Made by a program: the position numbers and the translations under genes
The notes under the pieces: generated by a model
Databases searched by the model: none
Seen by the model: the letters and a program-made list of their open reading frames with translations, nothing else
What the model was told of the DNA's origin: nothing
In this document: piece after piece, positions 17,116-25,822 of the stretch
Position numbering within the stretch: position 1 is the first letter of the stretch
Layout: every line of letters starts with the position of its first letter
Assembly: GCF_014642635.1 (NCBI RefSeq)
Contig: NZ_BMIQ01000003.1
Span: 497,255-561,254, forward strand
Direction: 5' to 3'
From: Aureimonas endophytica
GTDB lineage: Bacteria; Pseudomonadota; Alphaproteobacteria; Rhizobiales; Rhizobiaceae
Length of the DNA stretch: 64,000 nt

Positions 17116-17275
17116 GCGGAAGGTCGGCTTCGGGGCGCCCTTCGCGGAAAGCGGCTGAAGCGTAGACATCCGGCCGGCGGAACGAATACCGGCTCCGATC
17201 GGCATCCGCGTTCGGACCACTGAACAAATTGCCGCTCTCGGGCGTTACGGCTGCCGATCAAAGGGATCGCCACCG

Positions 17276-18457
17276 ATGCGAAGCGCCTGCCAGTCGTCAT
17301 CCGTCCCGATCGTTCGGCGGGAAGTCGCTCTTCTGTCCGTCGTTCTGGCGGTCCTCGTCGCGCAGGGCTCGGCCTCGGCTGCCGCAACGACCGACACCTC
17401 GGGCTCCGCGGTGCCGATTCCCGTCACGGCCGTTGTCGCGAAGACCGGTGAACTCGACCGCGTGATCTACGGCATCGGAACGGTCGCACCGCTCCAGTCC
17501 GTCATCATCCGTCCGCGGATCGGCGGCCAGGTGACGGACATCCCCTTCGCGGAAGGCCAGACCGTGAAGAAGGGCGACGTGATCCTCAGGCTCGACGACG
17601 CGCAGCTGCGTGCCGATCTGGCATCCGCCGAGGCCAAGAAGGCGCAGGACGAAGCTCAGGTCGCCAATGCCAAGGCCGATGTCGAACGCTATGCGAGCCT
17701 CGCCGAGAAGGGCGTCGCTTCGACCTCGACGCTGGAACAGAAGCAAGCCTACAATCAGCAGCTCGCCGCCGCGATCCAATATGACGACGCCGTCATCAAG
17801 AATGCGGAAACGCAGCTCGGCTTCGCCACGGTGCATGCGCCCTTCGAGGGCCGCGCTGGCTTCCGGCAGGTCGATGTCGGCGCGATCGTCGATGCGAATT
17901 CAACGAGCGGCATCGTCACCATCACCCAGATGGACCCGATCGGCGTGTCCTTCGTGGCGCCCGGCGACCGGTTCGGCGAGATCCGCGAGGCGATGAAGGA
18001 AGGGCTCGCCAGGGTCGAGGTGTCGACCACGGACGGCAGCCGTCAACTGGCGACCGGACGCCTAACCATCATGGACAATGCCGTCGACGCCGAGAACGGC
18101 TCGATCCATCTGCGCGCCGAATTCGACAATCGCGATGGCCGGCTCTGGCCGGGCTTTCCCGTGGCGACGCGTCTGACGGTGGAGCGCCGCAAGGGCGTCG
18201 TGGTGCCCGACAAGGCCCTGGCCCGGGGACCGGACGGTCTCTTCGCCTATATCGTCGGTTCGGACGGCAAGGTGGCGCGGCATGCCGTGGCCTCCGCCTT
18301 TGTCACCGACGCCCGAGCTTTCGTGACGGAGGGCATCGCGGATGGCGACCGGGTCGTCATGGACGGCCAGTCGCGCATCGGCGACGGCTCGGCCGTGACG
18401 GTCACGCCCTGGACGGGTTCGCCGACCGGGGAACTGGCCGAGACGGGCACGCCATGA
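17276..18457 (+). CDS. RND efflux periplasmic adaptor (membrane fusion protein)
   Basis: A 393-residue HlyD/MdtA-family adaptor. An N-terminal hydrophobic signal (ALLSVVLAVLVAQGSASAA) directs export; there is no lipobox cysteine. The lipoyl half-motif IIRPRIGGQVTDIPFAEGQ, the alpha-hairpin and the beta-barrel region QMDPIGVSFVAP appear in the usual order. It overlaps the pump gene by 4 bases (ATGA). No outer-membrane channel gene is nearby, so a TolC-type partner must come from elsewhere. Confidence 0.92.
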   Translation: MRSACQSSSVPIVRREVALLSVVLAVLVAQGSASAAATTDTSGSAVPIPVTAVVAKTGELDRVIYGIGTVAPLQSVIIRPRIGGQVTDIPFAEGQTVKKGDVILRLDDAQLRADLASAEAKKAQDEAQVANAKADVERYASLAEKGVASTSTLEQKQAYNQQLAAAIQYDDAVIKNAETQLGFATVHAPFEGRAGFRQVDVGAIVDANSTSGIVTITQMDPIGVSFVAPGDRFGEIREAMKEGLARVEVSTTDGSRQLATGRLTIMDNAVDAENGSIHLRAEFDNRDGRLWPGFPVATRLTVERRKGVVVPDKALARGPDGLFAYIVGSDGKVARHAVASAFVTDARAFVTEGIADGDRVVMDGQSRIGDGSAVTVTPWTGSPTGELAETGTP

Positions 18458-21400
18458 ACGGGACGCGGCGCGAGTCGAACGCTCCCGAAACCGAAGAGGC
18501 GCGCGGCGGTCCCTTCGGCTTCTTCATCGACCATCCGATCGCGACCGGCCTGATCATGGCCGGAATCCTGCTTCTCGGCGCGATCTGCTATCCCTTCCTG
18601 CCGGTCTCGGCCCTGCCGCAGATCGATTTCCCGACGATCCAGGTGGAAGCGAGCCTGCCCGGCGGCTCGCCCGAAACCATGGCGGCGAGCGTCGCCCAGC
18701 CGATCGAGGAGGCGCTCTCCAAGGTCAGCGGCATCACCGAACTGACCTCGACCAGCTCGCTCGGCACCAGTTCGCTGACTGCACAGTTCGATCTGAACGA
18801 GGACATCCAGACGGCGGCCAGCGACGTGCAGACGGCGCTCAGCGAGGCCTCGGGCATGCTCCCCAAGGACATGCCCTCGCTGCCGAGCATCCATAAGGTC
18901 AATCCGGCCGACGCGCCCGTGATGCAGCTCTCGGCCACGTCCGACACGCTGACGCTGCCCGAGCTCGACGAGTATATCGAGCGCAACGTCGCGACGAAGA
19001 TCGGCCAGGTTTCCGGCGTCGCCTATGTCAATATCGGCGGCCGGCAGCGCCCGGCGATCCGCATCGCCGTCGATCCCGGCCGCCTCGCCCAGGCCGGCGT
19101 GACGCTGGAGGACGTGCGCGCCGCGATCGGCGATCTCAGCCTCAGCGCGCCGAAAGGCAATATCGACGATCCGACGCGCACCTTCCCGATCACCACCAAC
19201 GACCAGATCACCACGGCGAGCGCCTGGAACGACGCGGTCATCGCTTATCGCAACGGCGGTCCCGTCCGCATCCGCGACATCGGACAGGCGGTCGACGGCG
19301 CCGAGAACGCCAAGATGGCGCATTGGACGAACGGTGTGCGCGGCATCGCGCTGGACGTCTTCCGGCAGCCGGGCGCCAATGTCGTCAAGGTGGTCGATGC
19401 GATCAAGGCCGAGCTGCCGGCGCTCCAGGCGTCGCTGCCGCGATCCATCCATCTCGAACTCGTCACCGACCGGACGTCGACCATCCGCGCGTCCGTCTCG
19501 GACGTGCAGTTCACACTCATGCTGACGATCGGCCTCGTCGTCCTCGTGATCTTCCTGTTCCTGCGCAATCTCCGCGCGACGCTCATCCCCGCGATCACAT
19601 TGCCCATCGCCCTTGTCGGCTCGCTCGCGCCCATGTGGGTTCTCGGCTTCAGCCTCGACAACCTGTCGCTGATGGCGCTCGTCGTGGCCGTCGGCTTCGT
19701 GGTGGACGACGCCATCGTCATGCTGGAGAACATCAGCCGCCATATCGAGGCGGGGATGCCACCGCTGCAGGCCGCGCGCCGGGGGGCGGGCGAGATCGGC
19801 TTCACCATCGTCTCGATCAGCCTGTCGCTGATCGCCGTGCTGATTCCGATCCTGCTGATGGGCGGGATCGTCGGCAGGCTCTTCCGCGAATTCGCGGTGA
19901 CGCTGACGCTGACCATCGTCCTCTCGGCCTTCATCTCGCTCACCTTGACGCCGATGCTGGCGGCGCGGTTCATCCGCACCGTGCCGGACGAGAAGCGCGG
20001 CTGGTTCTACCGTGCCGGCGAGGCGGTGTTCTCGCGCGTGACGGCCCTCTATGTCCGCAGCCTCGTGCCCGTGCTGCGCCACCGCATCCTGACCCTCCTC
20101 GTCTTTCTCGGCACGGTCGGCGTCACCGCCTATCTCTTCTATGCCGCGCCGAAGGGGTTCTTCCCGGAACAGGATACCGGCTTCATCGCCGGCCTGTCGC
20201 AGGCCTCGCCCGACATCTCCTTCACCGAGATGGCGAAGCTCCAGGAGCGGGTCAGCGAGATCATCCTGAAGGACCCGGCGGTCTACAGCGTCTTCATGGA
20301 TATCGGCGGGGGCAACGGCGGCAACGCCCTGAACCAGGGCCATGTCAACATCACGCTGAAGCCCCGCGCCGAGCGCGACGCCAGCGCCCGCGAGGTGATC
20401 CAGCGCCTCGGCCCGGCGCTCGACGCCCAGCAGGGCATCAAGCTGTTCATGCAGTCGGCGCAGGACATCAATATTGGCGCCCGCCCCGCCAAGACGCAGT
20501 ATCAATACACGCTGCAGGACGGCGATATCGACGAACTGGCGCAATGGTCGACCAAGGTGACCGAAGCGCTGCGCACGCTGCCGCAGCTTCGCGACGTCGG
20601 CAGCGATCGCCAATCCGACGCGCCGACGCTCGCGATCCGGATCGACCGGGCGGCGGCGACGCTCTACGGCATCCTCCCCTCGGCCATCGACCAGACGCTC
20701 TATGACGCCTTCGGCCAGAGACAGGTCGCCTCCTATTCGACGCAGACCGATACCTTCCACGTCGTCCTGGAAGTGCTGCCCGACCTCCAGCACCAGATCA
20801 GCACGCTGGACCGCCTCGCGGTGCGTTCCGGCGGCGGCACGCTGGTGCCGCTCTCGGCGGTGGCGCGTTGGACGACGGACGAGGTGTCGCCGGTTTCGAT
20901 CGCGCATCAGGGCCAGTCGCCGGCGGTGACGGTCTCCTTCAACCTCGCCCCGTCCGTGGCGCTGGGCGAGGCCACGCGGGCGATCGAGGGCGCGGTCGCC
21001 GCCCTGCATCCCCCGCCCTCGCTGCAGACCAGCTTCTCCGGCAGCGCCGCCGCCTTCCAGGACTCGCTGAGGACGGTGCCGCTGCTGATCCTTGCTTCGC
21101 TCGTGGTGGTCTACATCATCCTCGGCGTTCTCTACGAGAGCCTCGTCCATCCGCTGACCATTCTCTCGACCCTGCCGCCGGCGGGTCTCGGCGCGCTCCT
21201 GGCGTTGGAATGGGCGGGGTTCGACTTCGGTCTCGTCGCGATGATCGGGGTGATCCTCCTCATCGGCATCGTGAAGAAGAACGGCATCATGCTGGTGGAT
21301 TTCGCCATCCAGGAGGAGAAGGCGGGCAGAAGTCCGGACGAAGCGATCCTGGAAGCCGCGAAGCTGCGCTTCCGGCCGATCCTGATGACGACCATGGCGG

Positions 21401-21663
21401 CTCTTCTCGGCGGCATTCCCCTGGCCCTCGGCCACGGCTCCGGCTCGGAGCTGCGCCAGCCGCTCGGCTATGCCATCGTCGGCGGCCTTCTCGTCAGCCA
21501 GGTCCTCACTCTCTACACGACGCCCGTCATCTATCTCCTGCTCGATCGCCTCCGAGGCGGTCGACCGGCCGGATCGGGACAAGCTCGAAGCGCTGAGGGC
21601 TCGGCGCGTGAGGCAAAGGACGCCCGCGATGAAAAGTTGAGCCCGCAGCCCGAAGCGGCCTGA
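18454..21663 (+). CDS. RND multidrug efflux pump (MdtB/MdtC type)
   Basis: A 1069-residue HAE1-type RND transporter. The first membrane helix is preceded by FFIDHPIATGLIMAG, and the porter domain starts with LPQIDFPTIQVEASLPGGSPE. The proton-relay pair Asp418/Asp419 lies in VGFVVDDAIVMLENI of TM4, and a Lys of VKKNGIMLVDF is present in TM10. About 40 extra residues make up a polar N-terminus and a charged C-terminal tail. It forms a tripartite pump with the adaptor, driven by the proton gradient. The linked two-component genes suggest envelope-stress or drug-responsive expression, which is inference. Confidence 0.94.
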   Translation: MNGTRRESNAPETEEARGGPFGFFIDHPIATGLIMAGILLLGAICYPFLPVSALPQIDFPTIQVEASLPGGSPETMAASVAQPIEEALSKVSGITELTSTSSLGTSSLTAQFDLNEDIQTAASDVQTALSEASGMLPKDMPSLPSIHKVNPADAPVMQLSATSDTLTLPELDEYIERNVATKIGQVSGVAYVNIGGRQRPAIRIAVDPGRLAQAGVTLEDVRAAIGDLSLSAPKGNIDDPTRTFPITTNDQITTASAWNDAVIAYRNGGPVRIRDIGQAVDGAENAKMAHWTNGVRGIALDVFRQPGANVVKVVDAIKAELPALQASLPRSIHLELVTDRTSTIRASVSDVQFTLMLTIGLVVLVIFLFLRNLRATLIPAITLPIALVGSLAPMWVLGFSLDNLSLMALVVAVGFVVDDAIVMLENISRHIEAGMPPLQAARRGAGEIGFTIVSISLSLIAVLIPILLMGGIVGRLFREFAVTLTLTIVLSAFISLTLTPMLAARFIRTVPDEKRGWFYRAGEAVFSRVTALYVRSLVPVLRHRILTLLVFLGTVGVTAYLFYAAPKGFFPEQDTGFIAGLSQASPDISFTEMAKLQERVSEIILKDPAVYSVFMDIGGGNGGNALNQGHVNITLKPRAERDASAREVIQRLGPALDAQQGIKLFMQSAQDINIGARPAKTQYQYTLQDGDIDELAQWSTKVTEALRTLPQLRDVGSDRQSDAPTLAIRIDRAAATLYGILPSAIDQTLYDAFGQRQVASYSTQTDTFHVVLEVLPDLQHQISTLDRLAVRSGGGTLVPLSAVARWTTDEVSPVSIAHQGQSPAVTVSFNLAPSVALGEATRAIEGAVAALHPPPSLQTSFSGSAAAFQDSLRTVPLLILASLVVVYIILGVLYESLVHPLTILSTLPPAGLGALLALEWAGFDFGLVAMIGVILLIGIVKKNGIMLVDFAIQEEKAGRSPDEAILEAAKLRFRPILMTTMAALLGGIPLALGHGSGSELRQPLGYAIVGGLLVSQVLTLYTTPVIYLLLDRLRGGRPAGSGQARSAEGSAREAKDARDEKLSPQPEAA

Positions 21664-22089
21664 TCAGAAACGCCGCGCTCGGCGACGCGCAATACGGGGC
21701 CGCGAGGGCGCGCCGTCATTCGATCTCGGTCTTCCAACCCCATTCCTGGAGTCGGGAGACTTCTCTCATAAAGCGCGCCGGCAAAGCCGACCGAGGTACT
21801 GCCTGGCGAGATGGGCTGGTATCAGAGCCGATCCTCGCGAAGCGGCTTCGTATCCTTCGGGATTGGCATCCGATCAACTGGAAGCTGGTCGCGGAGATCG
21901 ACGCTGGAGCAAACGCCAGCCTGCCGGCCGAGACCGTGCGTCGAACCAAGGCGGGAACGGCGACGCTTGGCTCGATCATCGATTTGCCGAGGGTCGAGGC
22001 CGACCCGAACGACGGGCTCTCGCCTCGTCACGTCCGGTCGAATGCCGCCTGTGCGGCGCAAGCCCGGTGCATCTCATAGCGCCTTTTCA
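21664..22089. other. Gene-poor gap after the RND pump
   Basis: Apart from the possible epimerase relic, no recognised protein is encoded here. Several open frames exist on both strands, but none has a family motif or a ribosome binding site. Confidence 0.4.
21716..21781 (-). pseudogene. Possible C-terminal remnant of a nucleotide-sugar epimerase
   Basis: The last 21 codons before a minus-strand stop read PARFMREVSRLQEWGWKTEIE. This resembles the PRKLMDVSRLxxLGWK motif near the C-terminus of GDP-L-fucose synthase and related epimerases. Nothing upstream in the frame continues the similarity, so if real it is a short relic in the gap after the RND pump. A chance match remains possible. Confidence 0.25.
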
Positions 22090-22092
22090 CAA

Positions 22093-22130
22093 TGTCTAAA
22101 AAACAGACAGAACGCTGCGCGTAGTGCAGC
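22093..22130. promoter_or_regulatory. Two dyads upstream of the sigma-54 promoter (possible activator sites)
   Basis: TGTCT-N7-AGACA (22093-22109) and GCTGC-N7-GCAGC (22114-22130, whose arms extend to seven bases with one mismatch) are each 17 bases long. They lie roughly 60-100 bases upstream of the -24/-12 element, where bacterial enhancer-binding proteins usually bind. No activator gene for them is in the window. Confidence 0.4.
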
Positions 22131-22189
22131 GATTCCTACAGCACGTCGCTTCGTTACGCTCAGAGCCCTACCTTCAGCCCTTTCCCCAT

Positions 22190-22206
22190 CTGGCACGCGC
22201 CTTGCA
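22190..22206 (+). promoter_or_regulatory. Sigma-54 (RpoN) -24/-12 promoter
   Basis: CTGGCACGCGCCTTGCA matches the sigma-54 consensus (YTGGCACG-N4-TTGCW) at every specified position, with GG and GC at the correct spacing. It ends 55 bases before the ATG of the peptide-binding protein at 22262, so it most likely drives the operon that runs to 31737. Transcription would need an AAA+ activator, encoded elsewhere. Confidence 0.82.
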
Positions 22207-22261
22207 ATGTGGTTTTTGACCACTTTGCACGTTGCGTGGTTTCGAGAACGGAGATCGGAGC

Positions 22262-23842
22262 ATGAACAGCATGTTGGATCGCAGACGATTCCTGCAGGGC
22301 GGCGCAGCCTTGGCCGGCATGGCCGGTTTCGCCCAGATCAATCCGGATTTCCTTGTCTCGTCCGCATTCGCGCAAAGCGCCAAGCCGATGGTGTTCCTGT
22401 CGGCCGAGAACATCACGGGAAACTGGGATCCGACAGCCCATACGACTCTCTCGCAGAAGAACATCGAGGGCTTCGTGATGGGTTTTCTGACCCGCACCCC
22501 GATGAAGCTGGACGATCCCGGCGCGGTGGTCTACGAGCTCGCGACCGATATCCAGCTCCTCGATCCGCACAAGCTCCAGATCAAGCTGCGCGAGGGCATC
22601 ACCTTCCACGACGGCAAGCCGTTCAAGGCCGAGGACGTCAAGGCGACGTTCGAATATGGCGCGCGGTCCGACCGCCCGGCGCAGTGGTATCCCGGCCCGA
22701 CCGAGACGCTGACCATCACGACGCCCGACGACTTCACCGTCGTCATCGATACCACAAAGGGCGGCTATCCCGCCCATCTCTTCATATTCCTCGCGTCGTT
22801 CTTGCCGATCATGTCGGCCAAGGATATCGCCGGAGGGCCATCCGGCGTCCTGTCCCAGCGGCTCAACGGCACCGGCCCCTTCAAGTTCGTCGAGCAGCGC
22901 GGCAACGACACGGTGCTCGCGGCCTATGACGGCTATTTCAAGGGCAAGCCGGCGATCCCCGGCATCAACTTCACCTTCACCGGCGATTCCACCACGCGCA
23001 TGCTTTCGCTCATGAATGGGCAGGCCTCGATCGTGGAGCGGTTGGAGCCCGAGCAGGTCGAGACGGTTCGTGGCAATGCGGCGATCGCCATCAACGAGGT
23101 CGTGTCGGTCGAGAACAAATACCTCTGGTTCCGCTGCTCCAAGCCCCCCTTCAACGACGTACGCGTGCGCATGGCCGCCTGCCACGCGATCGACCGCGAG
23201 ATGATCGGCGAGATCCTGGGCTCGGCCGGCCACAAGTCGGCCAACTACGTCTCGCCGGTAAAATTCGGATATGTCGACCTCGAGAACTATCCGGCCTACG
23301 ACCCGGAGAAGGCGAAGGCGCTGCTTGCCGAAGCGGGCTTTCCGGAGGGCAAGGGCCTGCCGCCGCTCGAATACATCACCTCGGTCGGTTTCTATCCGAA
23401 GACCAAGGAATATGGCGAGGTCATCACCGCCATGCTCAACGAGGCGGGTTTCCCGGTGAGCCTCACCGTGCTGGAGCCGGCGGCCTGGAACGAGCGTCTC
23501 TACCATCGCCCGGGCGGCGGCCCCGGCCATATGGTGGATTGCGGCTGGTCCACCGGCTCGCCCGAGCCCGACTTGATCCTGCGCACCCACTTCCACTCGT
23601 CCTCGCACCGCATCTGCGGCATCGAGGATGCCGAGATCGACGCCAGCCTCGACAAGGAGCGCAACGCGCCGACGCTGGAAGAGCGCAAGACCGTTCTCCA
23701 GACCGAGACCATGCCGCTGCTCGCGAGCAAGGTTCCGGCGCTCTCGCTCTTCACCTCGGTGATGATCCACGCGATGCAGAAGGAATTCCAGGGACTCTAC
23801 ATCTATCCCGACGGGTCGATGGACGCCTCGCGCAAGGCCTGA
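22262..23842 (+). CDS. Tat-exported peptide/nickel-type solute-binding protein (family 5)
   Basis: A 526-residue periplasmic binding protein of the DppA/OppA family. The N-terminus MNSMLDRRRFLQGGAALAGM is a twin-arginine signal. Family landmarks include LREGITFHDGKPFKAEDVKA and the duplicated lobes with AACHAIDREMIGEIL. GGAG precedes the ATG. It is the first gene after the sigma-54 promoter and is separated from the permeases by a strong hairpin. The downstream amidase and kinases argue for a small polar nitrogen compound rather than a peptide, which is inference. Confidence 0.9.
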   Translation: MNSMLDRRRFLQGGAALAGMAGFAQINPDFLVSSAFAQSAKPMVFLSAENITGNWDPTAHTTLSQKNIEGFVMGFLTRTPMKLDDPGAVVYELATDIQLLDPHKLQIKLREGITFHDGKPFKAEDVKATFEYGARSDRPAQWYPGPTETLTITTPDDFTVVIDTTKGGYPAHLFIFLASFLPIMSAKDIAGGPSGVLSQRLNGTGPFKFVEQRGNDTVLAAYDGYFKGKPAIPGINFTFTGDSTTRMLSLMNGQASIVERLEPEQVETVRGNAAIAINEVVSVENKYLWFRCSKPPFNDVRVRMAACHAIDREMIGEILGSAGHKSANYVSPVKFGYVDLENYPAYDPEKAKALLAEAGFPEGKGLPPLEYITSVGFYPKTKEYGEVITAMLNEAGFPVSLTVLEPAAWNERLYHRPGGGPGHMVDCGWSTGSPEPDLILRTHFHSSSHRICGIEDAEIDASLDKERNAPTLEERKTVLQTETMPLLASKVPALSLFTSVMIHAMQKEFQGLYIYPDGSMDASRKA

Positions 23843-23851
23843 GCGCCTCAC

Positions 23852-23877
23852 GGCCCGCCGTGTTAAAGCGGCGGGCC
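23852..23877 (+). terminator. Strong stem-loop between binding-protein and permease genes
   Basis: GGCCCGCCG pairs perfectly with CGGCGGGCC around an 8-base loop. It has no T-run and lies inside the operon, ten bases after the binding-protein stop. Such hairpins usually stabilise the upstream message or partially terminate, giving more binding protein than membrane components. Confidence 0.65.
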
Positions 23878-23918
23878 CCATCTCCTTCCCTCGACCTCAA
23901 CGCGGAGCCTCGGGCCCG

Positions 23919-24899
23919 ATGTTCGTCCTCAGCTTTCTCGCCCGGCGCCTGGCGCAAGGGGCGGTCATCATCTTTCTCGTATCGCTGCTGATCTTCACGC
24001 TTTTGCGGGTCGTGCCGGGCGATCCCGTGCGCCTCATGGCAGGCGGCATGGCGCCGGAGGCGCTGATCGAGCAGATCGCCACGCAGATGGGCCTACGCGA
24101 CCCGATCCCGGTCCAATTCGCGCGCTATATGGGCCATGTCGTGCAAGGCGATCTCGGCCAGAGCTTCGTGCGCCCAGCCAATGGCGCCGCGACCGGCGGC
24201 ACGTCCTTCGATGACTCGACGCGCGGCGAGCGCGCGGGCGTCGCCGACCTGATCCTCGAAGCCCTGCCGATGACGCTCCAGCTCGCGGCGCTTGCCCTCG
24301 TCTTCGCACTGGTCTTCTCCAGCCTCCTCGGCGTGGCGGCGGGACTGCGGCCCGGTGGCGTCGCCGACAAGCTCGCCTTCTACGTTTCTTCCGTCTTCAT
24401 CTCCCTCCCGAACTTCTGGCTTGGCATCGTGCTGGCGCTGATCCTTTCGGTGAAGCTCGGCTGGCTGCCGGCCATCGGCTATGGCGGCTTTGCCTATGCG
24501 ATCCTGCCGGCGATCGTCCTGGCCGTCGAACTCTCTCCCGTTCTGATTCGAACTCTGTCGAGCTCGGTCGCGGCGCAGATGGGTGAGTCCTACGTCGCCG
24601 TCGGCCATGTACGCGGCTTGTCGCGCCCGCGCATCGTCGCGCACCACGCGCTGCGCAACGCGTCCGTTCCGCTCCTCAACCTCCTCGGCGTCCAGTTTTC
24701 GAGCCTGCTCGGGGGTGTCATCATCGTCGAATACATCTTCGACTATCCGGGACTCGGACTGCTCACGATCAATGCCGTGCTCCAGCGCGACTTCCCTCTG
24801 ATCCAAGGCATCGCGATCGTCACCAGCGCCATCTTCGTCCTCATCAACATCCTGGTGGATCTCGCGGCCACCTCCATCGATCCGAGGCTCGAATATTGA
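23919..24899 (+). CDS. Peptide-type ABC transporter permease (DppB family)
   Basis: A 326-residue inner-membrane permease. The DppB N-terminus FLARRLAQGAVIIFLVSLLIF and RVVPGDPVRLMAGG are followed by membrane segments and the cytoplasmic loop SYVAVGHVRGLSRPRIVAHH. A roughly 20-residue Gly/Thr-rich insert (near residue 95) lies between TM1 and TM2. It overlaps the next permease by one base (TGATG). Confidence 0.92.
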   Translation: MFVLSFLARRLAQGAVIIFLVSLLIFTLLRVVPGDPVRLMAGGMAPEALIEQIATQMGLRDPIPVQFARYMGHVVQGDLGQSFVRPANGAATGGTSFDDSTRGERAGVADLILEALPMTLQLAALALVFALVFSSLLGVAAGLRPGGVADKLAFYVSSVFISLPNFWLGIVLALILSVKLGWLPAIGYGGFAYAILPAIVLAVELSPVLIRTLSSSVAAQMGESYVAVGHVRGLSRPRIVAHHALRNASVPLLNLLGVQFSSLLGGVIIVEYIFDYPGLGLLTINAVLQRDFPLIQGIAIVTSAIFVLINILVDLAATSIDPRLEY

Positions 24900-25822
24900 T
24901 GAGCGCCATCGACCCAATTCTTGCGGCCGTGCCGCTTGCCGTCGACAGGCGCGCCTCACGCTCACTCGGACGCCGCATCCTGGACCGCGCGGGCCGGTCC
25001 ACCGAGTTCCGCATCGGCCTTGCGCTCTTCCTGATCCTGGCGCTCGCCGCCGCCATCTATCCCGAGCTCAGCGGCATCGACCCGACCAAGATGGACGTGA
25101 AGGCGCGCCTTCTGCCGCCGCTGTTCCTGAGCGATAAATGGAGCTGGGCCCACCCGCTCGGCACCGACCAGATCGGCCGCGACATGCTGGTGCGCAGCCT
25201 CGTGGGCCTGCGCTACTCCTTCCTGATCGGTGTCGCCTCCGTCGCCGTCACGCTCCTGATCGGCTGCGCGCTCGGCACGATCGCCGGCTATTTCGGCGGC
25301 CGCACCGACACGATCGTCATGCGCATTACCGACGCCCAGCTCTCAATTCCGATGATCATCCTGGCGATCGCCGTCCTCGGCGTCTCGCGCCCAACCATTC
25401 CCGCGATCATCCTGGTGCTCGGCCTCTCGAACTGGCCGGTCTATGCCCGCGTCATGCGTTCCGTCGTCATGGCCGAGCGAGGGCGCGAATATGTCCGTGC
25501 GGCGCAGGTCTCGGGCGCGGGACATGGGCGAATCATCCTGACGCTCCTCGTGCCATTGCTCGTGCCGCCGGTCCTCTTCACCTCGGTGCTCGATGTCGCG
25601 CGCATGATGATCTTCGAGTCGACGCTCGGCTTCCTCGGCCTCGGCGTTCAGCCGCCGACGCCCACCTTCGGCAACATCATCGCCGACGGGCGCAAGTATC
25701 TTCTCAATGCCTGGTGGATCGCCACCATGCCCGGCGTCTTCCTCGGCCTGACGCTGGTCTCGATCAACCTGATGGGAGCCGCCTTGGAGCGTGCCCGCAA
25801 CTCGATCCACGGAGGCATTTGA
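24899..25822 (+). CDS. Peptide-type ABC transporter permease (DppC family)
   Basis: A 307-residue inner-membrane permease. It has the OppC-like cytosolic N-terminus and the motif HPLGTDQIGRDMLVRSLVG, then the EAA loop YVRAAQVSGAGHGRIILT and the C-terminal STLGFLGLGVQPPTPTFGN. The ATG at 24899 follows a possible TTG three bases upstream. Its stop overlaps the ATPase start by one base. Confidence 0.92.
   Translation: MSAIDPILAAVPLAVDRRASRSLGRRILDRAGRSTEFRIGLALFLILALAAAIYPELSGIDPTKMDVKARLLPPLFLSDKWSWAHPLGTDQIGRDMLVRSLVGLRYSFLIGVASVAVTLLIGCALGTIAGYFGGRTDTIVMRITDAQLSIPMIILAIAVLGVSRPTIPAIILVLGLSNWPVYARVMRSVVMAERGREYVRAAQVSGAGHGRIILTLLVPLLVPPVLFTSVLDVARMMIFESTLGFLGLGVQPPTPTFGNIIADGRKYLLNAWWIATMPGVFLGLTLVSINLMGAALERARNSIHGGI

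Noticed and set aside
18247-21582. Open frame of over 1,100 codons antisense to the RND pump
   Set aside because: It is a shadow of the pump gene: its sequence is Asp/Arg/Gly-rich low-complexity with no recognisable domain, as expected from the GC-rich antisense frame.
21811-22076. Plus-strand open frame in the post-RND gap
   Set aside because: Several frames are open but none has a family motif or ribosome binding site, and the composition is Arg/Ser-rich, typical of GC-rich noncoding DNA.
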